Shown here piece after piece: positions 13,088-25,671 of a stretch of DNA of 64,000 nt. Positions within the stretch are counted from its first letter, which is position 1. Each line of letters begins with the position of its first letter. Made by a program: the position numbers and the translations under genes. Origin of the DNA: Jacaranda mimosifolia (Eukaryota > Streptophyta > Magnoliopsida > Lamiales > Bignoniaceae); the NCBI GenBank assembly GCA_018894105.1, contig CM032129.1, positions 31,761,468 to 31,825,467 of the forward strand. Reading direction: 5' to 3'. The notes under the pieces are model-generated. The model had not been told where the DNA came from, did not search any database, and worked only from the letters and a program-made list of their open reading frames with translations.

Positions 13088-13672
13088 AGCTTTCAATTAA
13101 TACTTTGTTTGGCAAGGAAGGATTTGATGGGATTTTATTTATGCCACGTTTGACTCAAAATATTAATAGTAGTTAAGCTTTGAATATGAGGAGATTAACG
13201 TGAGATTAATTCTTTTATTATTTTGTTTGATATTGAAGATGGGGCTGTGAATTGCTTGCAATCACAATCTCTCTTAATCTCATTTGAGTGTTTGATGTGC
13301 AACATTAAGCTTTAAAATGACATGTTTACCCTTGCTAAAAAACCCTTTCACCCATGGCCCACCAATGTGAGAATATTGAGGACTATTTGATAAGAATTCA
13401 AGGGCACCCCAGAAGTTTGTTAAAAGATCCAAGGACAACGATGAGATTTTATCGAGGGGAAAATGAAATTTGGGGGTTGCGATTACACAATCACACAACC
13501 CACCCACCCCCCCCCCCCACCCCCAACAAGCTGTCATTGAAATCTAGTTTAGTAGCAGCTACAATCTGGGCCCAGATGAAATTTCGAGCCGGCCCGCATT
13601 TTTAGTTGGTTTCTATCCCACATTAAGGCTCCCAATCTCATCTATTAGCATGTACCAAACACGGCCTTAGTT
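13088..13672. mobile_element. MITE with TTTGTTTGGCA / TACCAAACACGGCCTTA ends
   Basis: The left end is ACTTTGTTTGGCAAGGAAGG and the right end GTACCAAACACGGCCTTAG. These are inverted, imperfect ends of the type found on non-autonomous plant transposons. A homopolymeric C tract is near 13505-13520. No coding capacity. Confidence 0.5.
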
Positions 13673-13900
13673 GATTAAAACGGTAAAAGTACTGGGCTTC
13701 CTAGAATTTGTTGAGGTTCACCATTAAAGGCCGACACATGGGCCCTCATGGGCCTGTCCTTGGCACAAAATTGGGCCAACTCTAGGAGGGAGCGCACAAG
13801 CATCATGGCAATGCCCTACCGTTTGGGCTCGGGCAATGATTCTGCACCAGAGTTTGACTTCATCCCGACATACGGGCTGTAATAATAACTCTCATTATCT
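13673..13900. other. GC-richer fragment, unassigned
   Basis: Rich in GGCCC/GGGCC motifs like the LTR at 15796-16534, but no ends or protein could be recognised. Possibly an old retroelement remnant. Confidence 0.3.
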
Positions 13901-14068
13901 TCTTCTTTTTTTTTTAAATTTTTTACGAGTAGTAACTCTCGCTATCCCAAGACTAACAACTATGTGCAAAAATTATTGGTGATGGTACCAAAAATATAGA
14001 AAATGATGTCTCCTCATTGGCCAACCGTGAAAATGAAAAGCAATGCAGCAATTGTATCCGATATTTTC

Positions 14069-14194
14069 TGTCCTTGGATGGTATAGAAATAAGTGTATAT
14101 GATAATCTTTTTGTCCTTGGATAGCGTGGAGATAAATGTATGATAATTTTTTTGTTCTTGGATAGAATCGAGATAACTGTATATGATAATCTTT
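14069..14194. repeat. Three-unit tandem repeat, 41-43 bp
   Basis: Units start at 14069, 14112 and 14153, each with TGT[C/T]CTTGGAT, GAGATAA-like and GTATATGATAAT blocks. This is a small minisatellite. The minus-strand ORF across it merely translates the repeat. Confidence 0.88.
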
Positions 14195-14219
14195 CTGCCG
14201 TCGAATCATCAAGAATGTC

Positions 14220-15790
14220 TTATTCGAATGGTAACACGATTAAAAATTATTCAAGTTTGAAGATACACTAGTATGAGTATTGGTCTATTAGTATGGTAAT
14301 TCTGAATTATGTTTAATATTTTGGTAATAAATGATGAGATCAATTATTGGTATTTATGAGTCTGAAATGTAAATAGAATAATTGATATGTATTTAATAAT
14401 ATATTAAAAAACATAAATTAATGCAAAGAAACAAATATAATTTCATTCATTGACCCTCATAAGTCATAATCAACAAGAAAAAAAAAAAAAAAAAGGGAAA
14501 ACTTTGTAATAGTAAAATTGCAAGAATAGCTGAGGGTAATAATGTTTGCAAGTACAAGTACGTGGATAGGGCCAAATCAAATGTACAAGTTCAGTCTCAT
14601 CTTAACCCCAAATAGTGCAATTTGGAAATTTTGATACACTGTTTGTTTGGTAATAAGTACAAAGTGTCCTTGCAATTTAGATGACTTTAGCTCACTATTA
14701 GTATGGTAATAAATACAAGGTGTCCTCAAAACCATAATTAAAGTGTTCTTTGGGTCCAATAATAAAAGTTGAATTACTTCTATAATATGTTATAATTCTT
14801 ATGTAGTACATTCTTTAAGGTGTGACATGGGGCTTAATGTTGTCCCCTAAAGCAATTCCATCATATGTGGGATCAAAATGAACCACCATTCACATGAAAT
14901 CTTTGAGAAACTAATCTCTTACACTCACACACACATATATAGATATATTTTTTATTTATATATGCACACATATTAAGTATGAATTTTTTTTTAATTCGAA
15001 TCCCAAATTTTACATTTACAATATATAAGAGTAACGACACTGAATCAATAATATTTGAAGTTGAGATACTCTTGCACTAATAATAACAGTGGAGACCTCA
15101 CAGCGAAAAGATTACGAATTCGAGTTCCACTTAATATGGATATTTATTTTTTTTCATAATAATTTTTAATTTTATTTATCTATATTTCATGAGTTTAAAA
15201 TATTAATACGACTATCATACTTCATGAATTTAAAAGATTAATATAAGGATTGAGGATTTTAATTCAATTTATAAATTGATGTCTCTCTTCTATCATTTTT
15301 GAAGGCCGTATCCTCTCTCCTCATTTCTTGAGTCGTCTTTACGTAATAAAATTCTCCACATATATTAATAAAAAATACTTTAATATAATTAATTTTCATA
15401 TTTAACGATAGATTTATCTTATCAATATATTTGTATGTATGTATATAATGGTGCAAATTTTTGAAAGCAACGTAATGAATATAGTGGGGCCCTTCAAGTG
15501 GGGTGGTGTGCAGAGAGACAATTGAAGAAGAATGTGGGGCCAATCACGTGGAAAGACAAGTCTTTCAATATAATATAAGAATTAAAGCATTTGTAAAGTG
15601 ATTGTTCCATGTGTATTAGCAACATTAGCGGAACATTCAATATTCCTTTTCCTTTACAACAGACAGAGCGACGATATATCATTCTGTGGAATTTCCGCTT
15701 TTGAAAAATTTAGACAAATCAATTTTTATTTTTTTTTACCATTAATATGGTAGCCATACTTGTGCTTAATGTGACTCATAAAATAGTTTG
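14220..15790. other. AT-rich intergenic, no gene seen
   Basis: Only short ORFs. A possible diverged SINE lies near 14955-15030. A G-box core CACGTG sits near 15547 but has no gene beside it. Confidence 0.5.
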
Positions 15791-15795
15791 AACCT

Positions 15796-16534
15796 TGATA
15801 TAGGATGGCCCAAAAGGCCCAACGTTTCCGACAATGGCCTAGGGCCCATGACCCACGTCGACCATATTCGACCAGATAGTGGCCCGAAGGGCCCACCGTC
15901 TCAGACAACGGCCCAGGGCCCATGGGACATGTCAACAATTTTCGACCAGCCCCCTCACGCCCAGGCGGGCGCCTCAGAACCCTCGGACGATATCGACCAT
16001 ATTCGACCCCAGTTAGGTTGACAGGAGGTCGAATTCTGCACAGCACTCTGCCACCGCATTAAATACGTGGACTGGCACCACGCCACCGCATTAATGGCGC
16101 ATGCCATCCCCTCACTGTCTGACACGGCAGGCGCCACCCCGTATACCGTCCCGTCCTGTAGCTTGAAAAGACATCTAGCTGGCAAAATTCAAATGGGGGA
16201 ATAGACTAATTGCCCCTTGGAGGAGGCTGAAGACCCCAAGGGTAAGCCAAGGGCTTACCAGTCATTTCCTACAAGGGGAAGAATATAAAAACTCCTCTGT
16301 CTTGCCTCACAAGGTATGCGAAAAAACACACTGAACCTATCTTACTTCATTGTTAGATACCGGAAATACTGACTTGAGCGTCGGAGGGCCAAAGCCGAGG
16401 GCCACTCGGCTAGCCTAACGTTTGCCTTGATTGCAGGATTCTCAAATATCATCAACGGAAGATATCCACCTTTGGGGTTAACCCCTATAGAGATCGGAAT
16501 CGAAGTACTTGTATTACGATTCGGACCCTCATCA
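15796..16534 (+). mobile_element. Solo LTR (739 bp) with 5-bp target duplication AACCT
   Basis: Starts TGATATAGGATGGCCC and ends ACCCTCATCA (TGAT...ATCA ends). It is flanked by AACCT at 15791-15795 and 16535-16539. It is GC-rich against its surroundings, with a TATA-like GAATATAAAAAC near 16271 and an ACTTGAGCGTCGGAGGGC motif near 16372 of the kind seen in plant LTR-retrotransposon LTRs (possibly Ty3/gypsy). There is no gag-pol beside it and no second LTR nearby in the same orientation, so it is a solo LTR. Two related minus-strand copies lie at 44.4-46.7 kb. Confidence 0.87.
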
Positions 16535-16774
16535 AACCTTTTATTCTATTTTCTGCTTCATCTTCACATATATATTAAATATTTCTTTATAAAAATAATT
16601 AATTGAAAATCAAATACAGTTAGCAAAAACACAACAAGTTGAAATAAATGGAATAAAAAATCCAAAATACTCGTAAAATTGGATTTTTAGATAAAATTTA
16701 CTCCATTCGATAAATGATTTTTGGTTGTTGAATATACTTGTAGGTGTTATTTATTATATATAAGGATGTTGTCC

Positions 16775-16828
<54 letters not shown>

Positions 16829-16829
16829 C
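16775..16829. repeat. (ATT)n microsatellite, about 18 units
   Basis: Uninterrupted ATT/TTA repeats. The poly-asparagine ORF on the opposite strand is an artefact of this repeat. Confidence 0.97.
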
Positions 16830-17149
16830 TTTTTTGAGTTTGAGAAATATTTGAGATTGAGTTGTTGAATTTTGAAAAACGCTCACTTAGTGTCATGTCG
16901 AGTCAATCAAAAGTCAATTTATTTTCTGAAATCACCAATAAGTTTGAGGTCATTTTCCAACAAAGTCTTTTGATCCTAAAATTAATTATAGGTTCAAGAT
17001 GAGTAATCTTGAAATAATATAAATTGTTTTAAGCAAATCATATAAGTAAGTAAATGAATGAAGAAATACTTATAGAAGTGGTGTTATTTGGCAAGTAATG
17101 TGTGGTTGGTGGTTCAATTTTGGTCATTTACATCTTTAAGATTTGAGGG

Positions 17150-17255
17150 CGTTTATTTTTATTTATATGCACACACGTCAGGGATTCGATAGGTTCGATT
17201 TCTTAACCTTACATTATATGTGTGAAACTTATGCCACCAAATTAAACGGCCCCCG
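17150..17255 (-). mobile_element. tRNA-like SINE copy
   Basis: Has the TTTATATGCACACACGTCAGG ... GGTTCGAT ... CTTACATTATATGTGTGAAACTTATGCC order of the minus-strand SINE family, diverged. Confidence 0.5.
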
Positions 17256-18047
17256 ACTTTTCGAAATTTTTGAAGGTTGAAATAATAGGATTTTTTTGAA
17301 TTAAACTGAGTTGAGCCAAACCTATCTTAAGTAAAAATATTCGAGTCATGAAGTATTCATAAATTTACTTATTATTAGGGACAATAAGAATATTTTACAT
17401 ATACATCATATCAAAAAATTAATTATTTAAAAATGCCGAATTAAATCATTCTTGTTATAATGCAACCTCTTCATTGAAGGAAATAATTGAGTTTTATATG
17501 TGGATAACTGAGATACAAAAGTATCGTACAATGAGAATTAAATCATATCAATAATGAGATTTATATCGTATCGATTCGATATTTACCTGATTCATACCCT
17601 TTTTTGTTTTCTAAGTGCATGTAAAAGATTTCATAATAACAAACATGTACAAACGATACTTGAGTCGTGCCATATGTCAGGCAAGGTAATTTTTATGTTT
17701 TAATATATAATTATTATTTTTATTTATGCATGCATACACACATTTAAAATTTATTAAAGTAAAAATAATATTATTGAGTCAATTGATCACACAACGTATT
17801 AATGTATAACCTTTCTTGACAAAGAATTAATAAGAGAAAAATTAGAAGGCGCAGTGATACTTTGCTGGTTGCTAAAGCGTATGTATTAACCAATAATTCG
17901 CAGGTTGCATATATTCCTTAATTCAGCATTAGATTGAAGAACTCTCGAGATTAAGCTTCACCAGACATCATTAAAAAATGCAAAAAGCAAGCACGAAATT
18001 TGTCTGATTTAGTGATCAACAATCCATTAATCTTAAAAATTAACGGA

Positions 18048-18393
18048 GTGTTTGGTTATGTTTCCTCAAAATAATATTGTTTTGGGAAAATATAACCAAA
18101 ACATATCTTCATTTTTTCGAAAAAAACACACATTTTTTTCAATATATACATACATATTATATATATTATATATTTTATTATTATTCTAACATTAAAAAAA
18201 AAAATCACTCCATTCCTTTTTCACTCCAAAAATCCAACAAAAAAAATTGACTTGACTGAAATAGTAAAACATGTCTCTCCCAAAATACAAACAAACATAT
18301 CAAAAAATAACTTTTATATTCTCTAATAATTCACTATCTCAAAATACATAATAACACATAATAAAATCACACAAAAAAATGACCAAACATTCC
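18048..18393. mobile_element. MITE, uninterrupted relative of the 8.9-kb element
   Basis: Ends TGTTTGGTTATGTTTCCTC and ATGACCAAACATTCCC are inverted. The interior matches the outer element at 8912-9722 without its insertion (continuous ATACATAATAACACATAATA at the insertion position). Confidence 0.7.
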
Positions 18394-19137
18394 CTAATTA
18401 ATGCCATGAACGAAAAAGAAATTTTACGGCAATTCCCTTTTTCAAAAATTGAACAGTGATTTGTTCGCCATTTTTGGAACCACTTAGGGAAAAAAATATA
18501 AAAATAAAAATAAAAATAAAAATGACAAGGCCCCAAAGAAGAAGGGGTGCTTAACTACCACCTTAATTTGTTTTCATAAAGAAAAGTTGAGAAAAAAAAT
18601 GCTTCCTTTCATTACTTCTCAAGACTTAAGAAAATTTATTGATTATTGTTTCTTAAAATAATTTTTATGATCCTTTCAAAATAAAAGATTTTTATTGTGA
18701 TTTAATTACAACAATATTTTATAATTTAAATTGAATTTTTCTAAAGTAGACGCGCAATAAAATTTAAACATGAACTTTCGTAACAATAAATTAAATGAAC
18801 TGCTCAAAATATAATATTTTGATTTATATTAAAAGAGAATGACTTGAGTGATTAACATATCAATTTTGTTGAACGTGACTATAAGAATTTCCTATCATTA
18901 TATAATATATGATTTTAATCATAATTATTACAAGGTGGTAGGTCCATCACTATAATTGATTCACTAAGGTGCCAATTAAGTGAAATCTCTCGATTGCAAT
19001 ATTGATTATAAAAGATGAAGTATGATTCTTCATACAATGGTTCTCGTTTTTTACGCTTCACGTGCTTAATTATACGATTGCAATTTTTGTATATATATAT
19101 ATATAAGAAATAGACAATGTGTTATAAAGGCAAAAGT

Positions 19138-19748
19138 TTATGGCCAGTTTAGTTGTGTTTTCAAATCCATTTTCACCATTTCAAGATGAATTATCAATAA
19201 TTTATCATTATTTTCACTAATATTTCAACTAATTTTTATCTCAAAACACATTCTCCTCCAATAATTTATATATCTTTTTCTTTTCTTAATTATTACTATC
19301 TCTCTCTACCTACAACCTACTAAACCCTTTATAATTATTATTTTTCCAACATACACAAACATATTTTCAACTTATTTGCTCTAACTAACTTTTCAAATTT
19401 TAAAAATATTGAAAATGAAAACACAACCAAACCGACTATTAGCGCCCATTTGGTTTTATTTTCATTTCCAGTTTTTGTTTCCATCATTTTCAGAATTTGA
19501 AAAAGTAGTTAGTGAAAATGAATTTGTATTTGGATAGATTGTTGAAAAAGTAATGATTATGTTGAGTTTAGTAGGTTGGAAACAGATATAAATAATAGAA
19601 TAGAGGGAAAAGAAATATATAGGTTATTGTGATAAGATATATAGATTATTAGAGAATATATTTTAAAAATAAAAATAATGTCGAGTGAAAAATGTGTAAT
19701 GTGTTTCATTTTTGGAATAGTGTATTGAAAATAAAACCAAACTGGTGC
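19138..19748. mobile_element. Two MITE copies in inverted head-to-head arrangement
   Basis: 19138-19438 runs CCAGTTTAGTTGTGTTTTC to AACACAACCAAACCG. 19442-19748 runs GCGCCCATTTGGTTTTATTT to AATAAAACCAAACTGG. The second copy matches the element at 61188-61517 in the same orientation (GGATAGATTGTTGAAAAAGT, ATATATAGGTTATTG). The first contains the same blocks on the opposite strand (TATCTCTCTCTACCTACAAC). Both lack coding sequence. Confidence 0.7.
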
Positions 19749-19749
19749 T

Positions 19750-21664
19750 AATGTTTTTCATCATTAATTATTATTTTAAAATTTTATTTTAATTAATATT
19801 TAATTTAATTAAATATTTTTTTAAATATGGTTTAATACACTTTTATGTATTTTGATATTGAAAGATAAATAATTTTATTTTCATTGGTTGAAGTAAAAAT
19901 TCGAGGGCCAAAGAACTGAATGAGAAAAATCGAATTTAGTATTCTCAGACAAGGAGGATCCCAAGAGGAATATAGGTTCCGGTAATGCTTTGGAATCAGT
20001 ATCTCATCAGTTTCAATTGTTTGGAGTTCGTGGGTTTTTCCATAAATGGATTCCATCTTTTTATTATTGGTATATAAATATTTTTAATAAGAAAAATTAT
20101 GATTGATGTTTCAATTATTTTCTCTAAAAGTCGAATTTGTTACCGATATATTTAGAAAATTGGGAGTATAATTTGTAACAAAATTTTCATTATTACTATA
20201 AGCTGTTATTATAAGTGTGTCACTAATTATTAATGATGATAATTTAAAACGCTAAATTCGTCAATATTTAATCTGTAAAAATCATTATAATCAGTGACAT
20301 CTCTTGTATTTGTCACTTATTATTTTATCACTAATTTATCCCTTTTTTTTTTTTGTATCCGTACAATAATTATATTGTTTGTATTTATAGATTAAAAAAA
20401 ATTTATATTTTTCATCCCCCGATATACAAAACGTAGATGTTTGTAGCCTTAATTTTAAAATTTTTAAAAACTCAACATTCTTAATACTCAATATCTCAAC
20501 ATTAGACGGACCAAAATTCAATCTTACCTCAAGCTAATTAAATAAAATTACACATAATTTATTCTAAGAAAAATTCATATAAAATTATGCAAAAAATTTA
20601 TGGCTGATATCAAATTTCCAATAAACTATGTAATTCTCAAAGAGTTCGATAAAAATTTATGGCTGATATCGAATTTCCAAAAAATATGTTCTCATGGTTT
20701 TCTTCTAAAAGATAAAACTTATGTACATATCATTAAATATATATATATATATATATATGCAAGTACCTCTATACATTTTCGCATTAGATTATATATTTAT
20801 ATATTATATGTTATTTTGAGACTAAAAAAGTTTATTTTTCAAAAATTCTAGACTAAATTTAAAACTTTTTAAACAAAGAACTAAAATAAAGACTCAAATA
20901 TACTCTAGTATAAAAAATGAAATATTGTCCAGCTACATACATTCTCCGTTAAAAGAAATTAATGAAATTAAGGGAATGTTTGGTTATATTTTATGGTGTT
21001 TTAATTTGTATGTTATGTGTCAATAAATTTTGGCAATGAAGTTGGAGAATATGTGATGGTGAAATTGAGAAATGTATGTATATTATGTTTGGCGAAGTAT
21101 TTGTATATTTAATTATGTATTGAGGGGACTTTTTTATGTCAAATTAATTATTTTTTTATTTGAAAAGTGGGTAGAAATTTGAATGAAATATTATTTATTG
21201 TGCATATGTGTTATATGAATATATATATATATATTATAATGAATATATCTATGTATATATAATGAAAAAAAAAAGAATATGAAAAGCCTGAAGGTTATTT
21301 GGTACAAGGGTTGACATTAGGGAGGTATTTTGGGAAGTTCATTACCATTTTTCCTCCAAAATGTGTATAATGTTTAGGAATATTCTTTTCCTCAAACATA
21401 TCCAAACATTGGCTTAAATTTTTTAACCAAACCTTTTTTTTTTTTTTAAATCTTAGAATGCTTTTAAAATTATTTTAAAATATAGAACAAAATTTGCATA
21501 TCATCACAGGTTTTTTTTTTTTTTTTTTTTTGGTTGGGTAGTCAGATAATTTTTTTGAAATTTACAAATATAAGTCCATCAAGAATTCGTTAAAATTCAA
21601 ATTCTAAATTTCACGATATTTAAATAAATAATTTATATAATTTATGGAGTCCAGATAACCTAAC
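19750..21664. other. AT-rich intergenic with decayed MITE fragments
   Basis: 20130-20345 resembles the internal part of the CACTA MITE at 29320 (GTGACA/TTGTCAC alternation) but lacks ends. 20968-21420 has TGTTTGGTTATATTT and TCCAAACATTGG ends like the 18-kb MITE family. No gene. Confidence 0.45.
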
Positions 21665-23320
21665 TAGGGGTGGCAATCGTGTCATGTAAAATTTTGCTCA
21701 ATCCAAAAAGGACTCAACCCAATAAGCCTCAATATGAGCCCAATCTAAAAAAATTTGTGTTAACCCGAACCCAATCCATTTCAACTTGTGACTATTTTTC
21801 ATTAATAATTCATATTAAAAAAAAAAACTATAGTATTTTATATTCAACTAAATTTTTAATATAGTAACTTATATCAAAATTTTGTCAAAAATCAAATTAT
21901 CCAAAATTTTGAAAAAAAGTCAACCTTATACTTTAGTTGTCCATATCTTGTATCATGGAGCAATTTGATAATTAAATTTTATGCAATTTTTCATACAACA
22001 TCAACAATATAGAAATTATAATGCTAAACTAAAAGTTCATAACAATTCAATTTTAACAACCATGAAATTAAATTCCAACAAAAGAAATATAATTCCTCCT
22101 ATTCAATTATTAATAGTCATCCAAAAAAGATCAAATAGTAAGTAATAATAGTAATCTTTAATTCATTGCAAATCAATTTAGAATTAAATTGTTCAAAACT
22201 AACATCGAGTTATTAATGAAAAGTATAAAAAGTATAGCATATTCCAAGTTTTAATTTCAATTGTATCTCTTCATTGCTATTCTCTTATTTCAATTGAGGT
22301 TTGATGCAAAGAATAAATACACATAAGTATTAATTTATAAAAAATGTATGCATATATACTATTTTTTTTCCCCTTTTTTTAATGGATCAGACTAAGTTGG
22401 ATTAGGTTGAATTATATCGAGTTGGCGGATAACCTAATAAAATTATCGTATTCATCTAGCTAGGGTTGTCAATGGATCGGATTTTAATCCGAATCCGAAC
22501 TGAATTCGATCTGAATTTTAGAATTTTTATCCGATTAAAATATTCGATTGATCAGATTCGATTATAAATATTCAAAATCCAAAATAAGTGGATCGAATAT
22601 GGAATGAAGTAATCCGATCCGTTAAAGATCCGAATCCGAACCTTAACATTTTTTATTAAATTAATACTCTTATATATAATATTAATAAATATTTTAAAAT
22701 AAATATATATATTATATTAACCTAATATCTATATTAACGTCTATATTACATTATTATTATTGAGTTTTTAACCTAAAAAATAAGAGGGATATTAATAAAA
22801 TATTAAATATAATAACATATAATAATTCATCTATACATTAATATAATGTGAAAAAGGAGTTTAGTATTCAAGTATTTAACTTTTGGATTAATATATAATA
22901 AAAAGTTGTTAAAATTTCAAATATGATATATATTTATTTTATAAATATAATATTTTTATAAAATTTAAAAGGAAAAATAAATAAATAAATCTGGTCGAAT
23001 TTTTTAATCGGGTTTCGGATATCCATCGGATTTGGATATGATACTGATTAACAAAAATCCTATAGGATTTCAGGTCGGATTCGGATCTGAATTTTATTTA
23101 TCGGATTTGGATTCGGATATGACAGATCCGATCCAAATCCGACCCGTTGACAGCCCTACATCCAGCAATCCGAAACCTAATTTGAACCAACCCACAATAT
23201 TTGTATTGCTTATCTAGTCGACCCGATATCGACCAAACTCAATAACTCTCAATTCAAATATAATAATATCGTGTCGATTCATATCATATTACTGTATTGT
23301 GTCGAAATTTATCACCTCTA
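21665..23320. mobile_element. hAT-type non-autonomous element, 8-bp target duplication, interrupted by a second one
   Basis: Ends TAGGGGTGGCAATCGTG and CACCTCTA are inverted. Flanks are AACCTAAC (21657-21664) and AACCTAAT (23321-23328), an 8-bp duplication with one mismatch as expected for hAT elements. It is split by the element at 22461-23158. No transposase ORF. Confidence 0.78.
22461..23158. mobile_element. Inner hAT-type MITE with 8-bp target duplication
   Basis: Starts TAGGGTTGTCAATGGATCGG and ends GACCCGTTGACAGCCCTA (inverted). Flanks are CATCTAGC (22453-22460) and CATCCAGC (23159-23166), one mismatch. The ends are packed with CCGAATCCGA/TCGGATTCGG subrepeats around an AT-rich core. 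Confidence 0.85.
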
Positions 23321-23329
23321 AACCTAATC

Positions 23330-24078
23330 ATTAAAAGGTCAAAAGAAGGAAATTTTTTAAAAGGAAAAGTAACATAGGACACCAGAGTATATATTTTATC
23401 CCCCACTCCTTTTCGCTGAATGGAAAAAACGACAGTAGATTTGGTGTTTGGATCTTAGAAAACGACGCCTGACGAGAGGCACTTTTCCACTCTTCCGAGG
23501 ATGTCTTTCATATTTCCTACGGCTTGAAATTTCAATGGTCGAAAAAAATTAGAGCCGTTTGAATTTGTTTTCTGAAAGTATTATCATTTTAAATAATAAA
23601 AAATTAATTATAAATTTAAATTTAAAAATAAAATATTATTTAAGGTTTTATTTTAAATGTAATGATTATAGAGGATTGAAAATGAGTTGTATTTAAAAAA
23701 TATAATTTTTTTTATTAAAAATTATGCAAATGTGAGTAAGAGAAAATAAAAAATAATGAAAAATAAAAATTAAGAAAGAGTGTGTAATAGTGTGTTTTGA
23801 AAAATATTTTGAGAATAAAAATATTTATGAAAATAAAAGATACATTGATTTTATTTTTTTTAGTAAAAAATAAAAATGTTGTTTGAAAACAAAATCAAAA
23901 TGAGCACAAACCACAAAGTATTGAACAGTACTGGAAAAGTCCGTCAGATTTCAACGATGCAATAAATGTAACATTTAAAGAATTAACCGTCGGCCTGAAT
24001 TTTGGAACTGCCCCAATAAACGGGTGCTGGTTCTTGCGGCCAATGTACATTCAATACGTTGCGAATTTCCAGGTAGTA
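23330..24078. other. AT-rich intergenic, no gene seen
   Basis: No ORF, repeat end or RNA gene that I can support. Confidence 0.5.
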
Positions 24079-24827
24079 AGAGCCTGTTTGGTTATGTTTT
24101 TATTTTTAGTTTTAATTTTTAATATTTATAAAATTTAAATAATTAATTAATGAAAATAAGTAAGAAAAAAAAAAAAGAGTTTGTATCCGGATACTTTATT
24201 GGAAAAGTAATAATTATATAAGGTTTAATAGGTTATAGGTAGAGAGAGATATTAATAATAAAATAAACCAAAAAGATATATAAGTTACTAAGAAATGCAT
24301 TTTTGAAATAAAAATAAGTTGAAATTATGGTGAAAATAGTGATAATTTTTTTTAATTTATACATACTCACGCATATCAAGAGTCTGTTAGAACTCGAACT
24401 TCTGACTCTCACATCATGTGACTCATTTCATTGGGTCATAAGCCACTTGTTGTGAAAATAGTGATAAGTTTTATTTTCTTATTTATACACACGCATCTTA
24501 TGAGTTTGTTCGGGCTTGAAATCCTTACCTCTTACATTATATAAGAAATTTATGCCGTTGGAATACAGGCCACTTGACTAAAAACAGTGATAAATTTTTT
24601 TGTTTTTTTTTTAATTTATACACATGCATGTCAATAGTTCGTTCAAGCTCGAACTCTTGACCTCTTACATTATGTGGGAGACTTATGCAATTAGACCATA
24701 GGCCACTCGGCAAATCTACTGCAATCGGGACTCGAACCCGCACCTACCCACCTAAAAATAGTGATAAGTTGTTAATAATTCATTTCAATAGTAAAAATGA
24801 GTTTGAAAATATAAATAAACAAGCCCT
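24079..24827. mobile_element. MITE (TGTTTGGTT family) carrying three SINEs
   Basis: The left end is AGAGCCTGTTTGGTTATG and the right end AAATAAACAAGCCC. The left part shares GGATACTTTATTGGAAAAGT and TAGGTAGAGAGAGAT-like blocks with the MITEs at 19442 and 61188. The sequence is broken by the SINE stack at 24346-24753. Confidence 0.7.
24346..24753 (-). mobile_element. Three stacked tRNA-like SINEs in one target site
   Basis: Copies at 24346-24453, 24468-24579 and 24594-24753 lie between four copies of the sequence AAAATAGTGATAA (24332-24345, 24454-24467, 24580-24593, 24754-24767). Read on the minus strand each has a tRNA-like head (GCCTATGGTCTAATTGCATA in the third), a box-B-like GAGTTCGAGCTTG, a TGCATGTGTATAAATT 3' end and an A-rich tail. 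The third has an extended 5' head with GCGGGTTCGAGTCCCGAT. No ORF; such elements depend on LINE enzymes. Confidence 0.85.
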
Positions 24828-25671
24828 AAAAATTTTGATTAAATTTATGATTTTGCGGAAAAAATAAGTGACGTATTAAGAGACATTTGGTAATGGTCGG
24901 ACCCAAATATGTCCCATTTTTGAGAATTGTGTGTGTGGCCACAGTTGGATCTCTCTCGGATTGTTTGATTGATCATCTTTTTTGCAGGGTCTAATTCTTT
25001 CATCCTTTCTTCTCTTGAATCTGATTCATATTATATGTTTTTTTTTTTTTTTTTTTGTCTGAGAACATTTTATTCAGAATTTTACCCAAAACCTTATTCT
25101 TCTAAAAATAGTAAAAAATGAACAGTCAAAAAGGAAAATATTTATTTGTTTTTAAATCTCACTATTTTTTAACAATTTTAATATATTTATTTAGAATTTT
25201 ACATAAAAAAATAAAAAGTTACGTGACAATAATAAGATATAGAGTGAATATTGTAAACAGGGATGGAGCCAGAATTTTGCACTATGGGGTGCGAAATTCT
25301 GAATTACCAAAAATATGATATCCTTTTTTTTATTTTTTTTATTTCATCATATATATGAATCATTCACAACCTATAGTTTCAAAACAATCGATACAAGAAA
25401 AATATAAAGACAAAGAAGGACAATGGCAATGAGCATATTTTCAATAAAAGGAATGACAATTTTATAATTTGAGGGATGACAAAATTGTAATACTTTAAAA
25501 TTTTTAATATAAAAAATTAAATTTTAATATTTTGAGGGGGTTGGCTGCACCTGTCAGCCCCTGACTCCGTCTATTATTGTAAATGGTAATTACTTCATGA
25601 TATGGGCCACATTAAATGAGCTAACCCGAAATTATAAGGAGCTTATACACTTATGAATTGATAGTGTTGAC

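Noticed and set aside
15726..16185. ORFs on both strands in the GC-rich 15.8-kb segment
   Set aside because: Produced by GC-rich LTR sequence; no domain visible.
16698..16886. ORF with a long asparagine run (minus)
   Set aside because: It is the translation of the ATT microsatellite at 16775-16829.
24721..24745. Possible tRNA gene (GCGGGTTCGAGTCCCGAT on the minus strand)
   Set aside because: Only a T-arm-like piece is present; it is the extended head of the third SINE, with no acceptor stem or anticodon arm.
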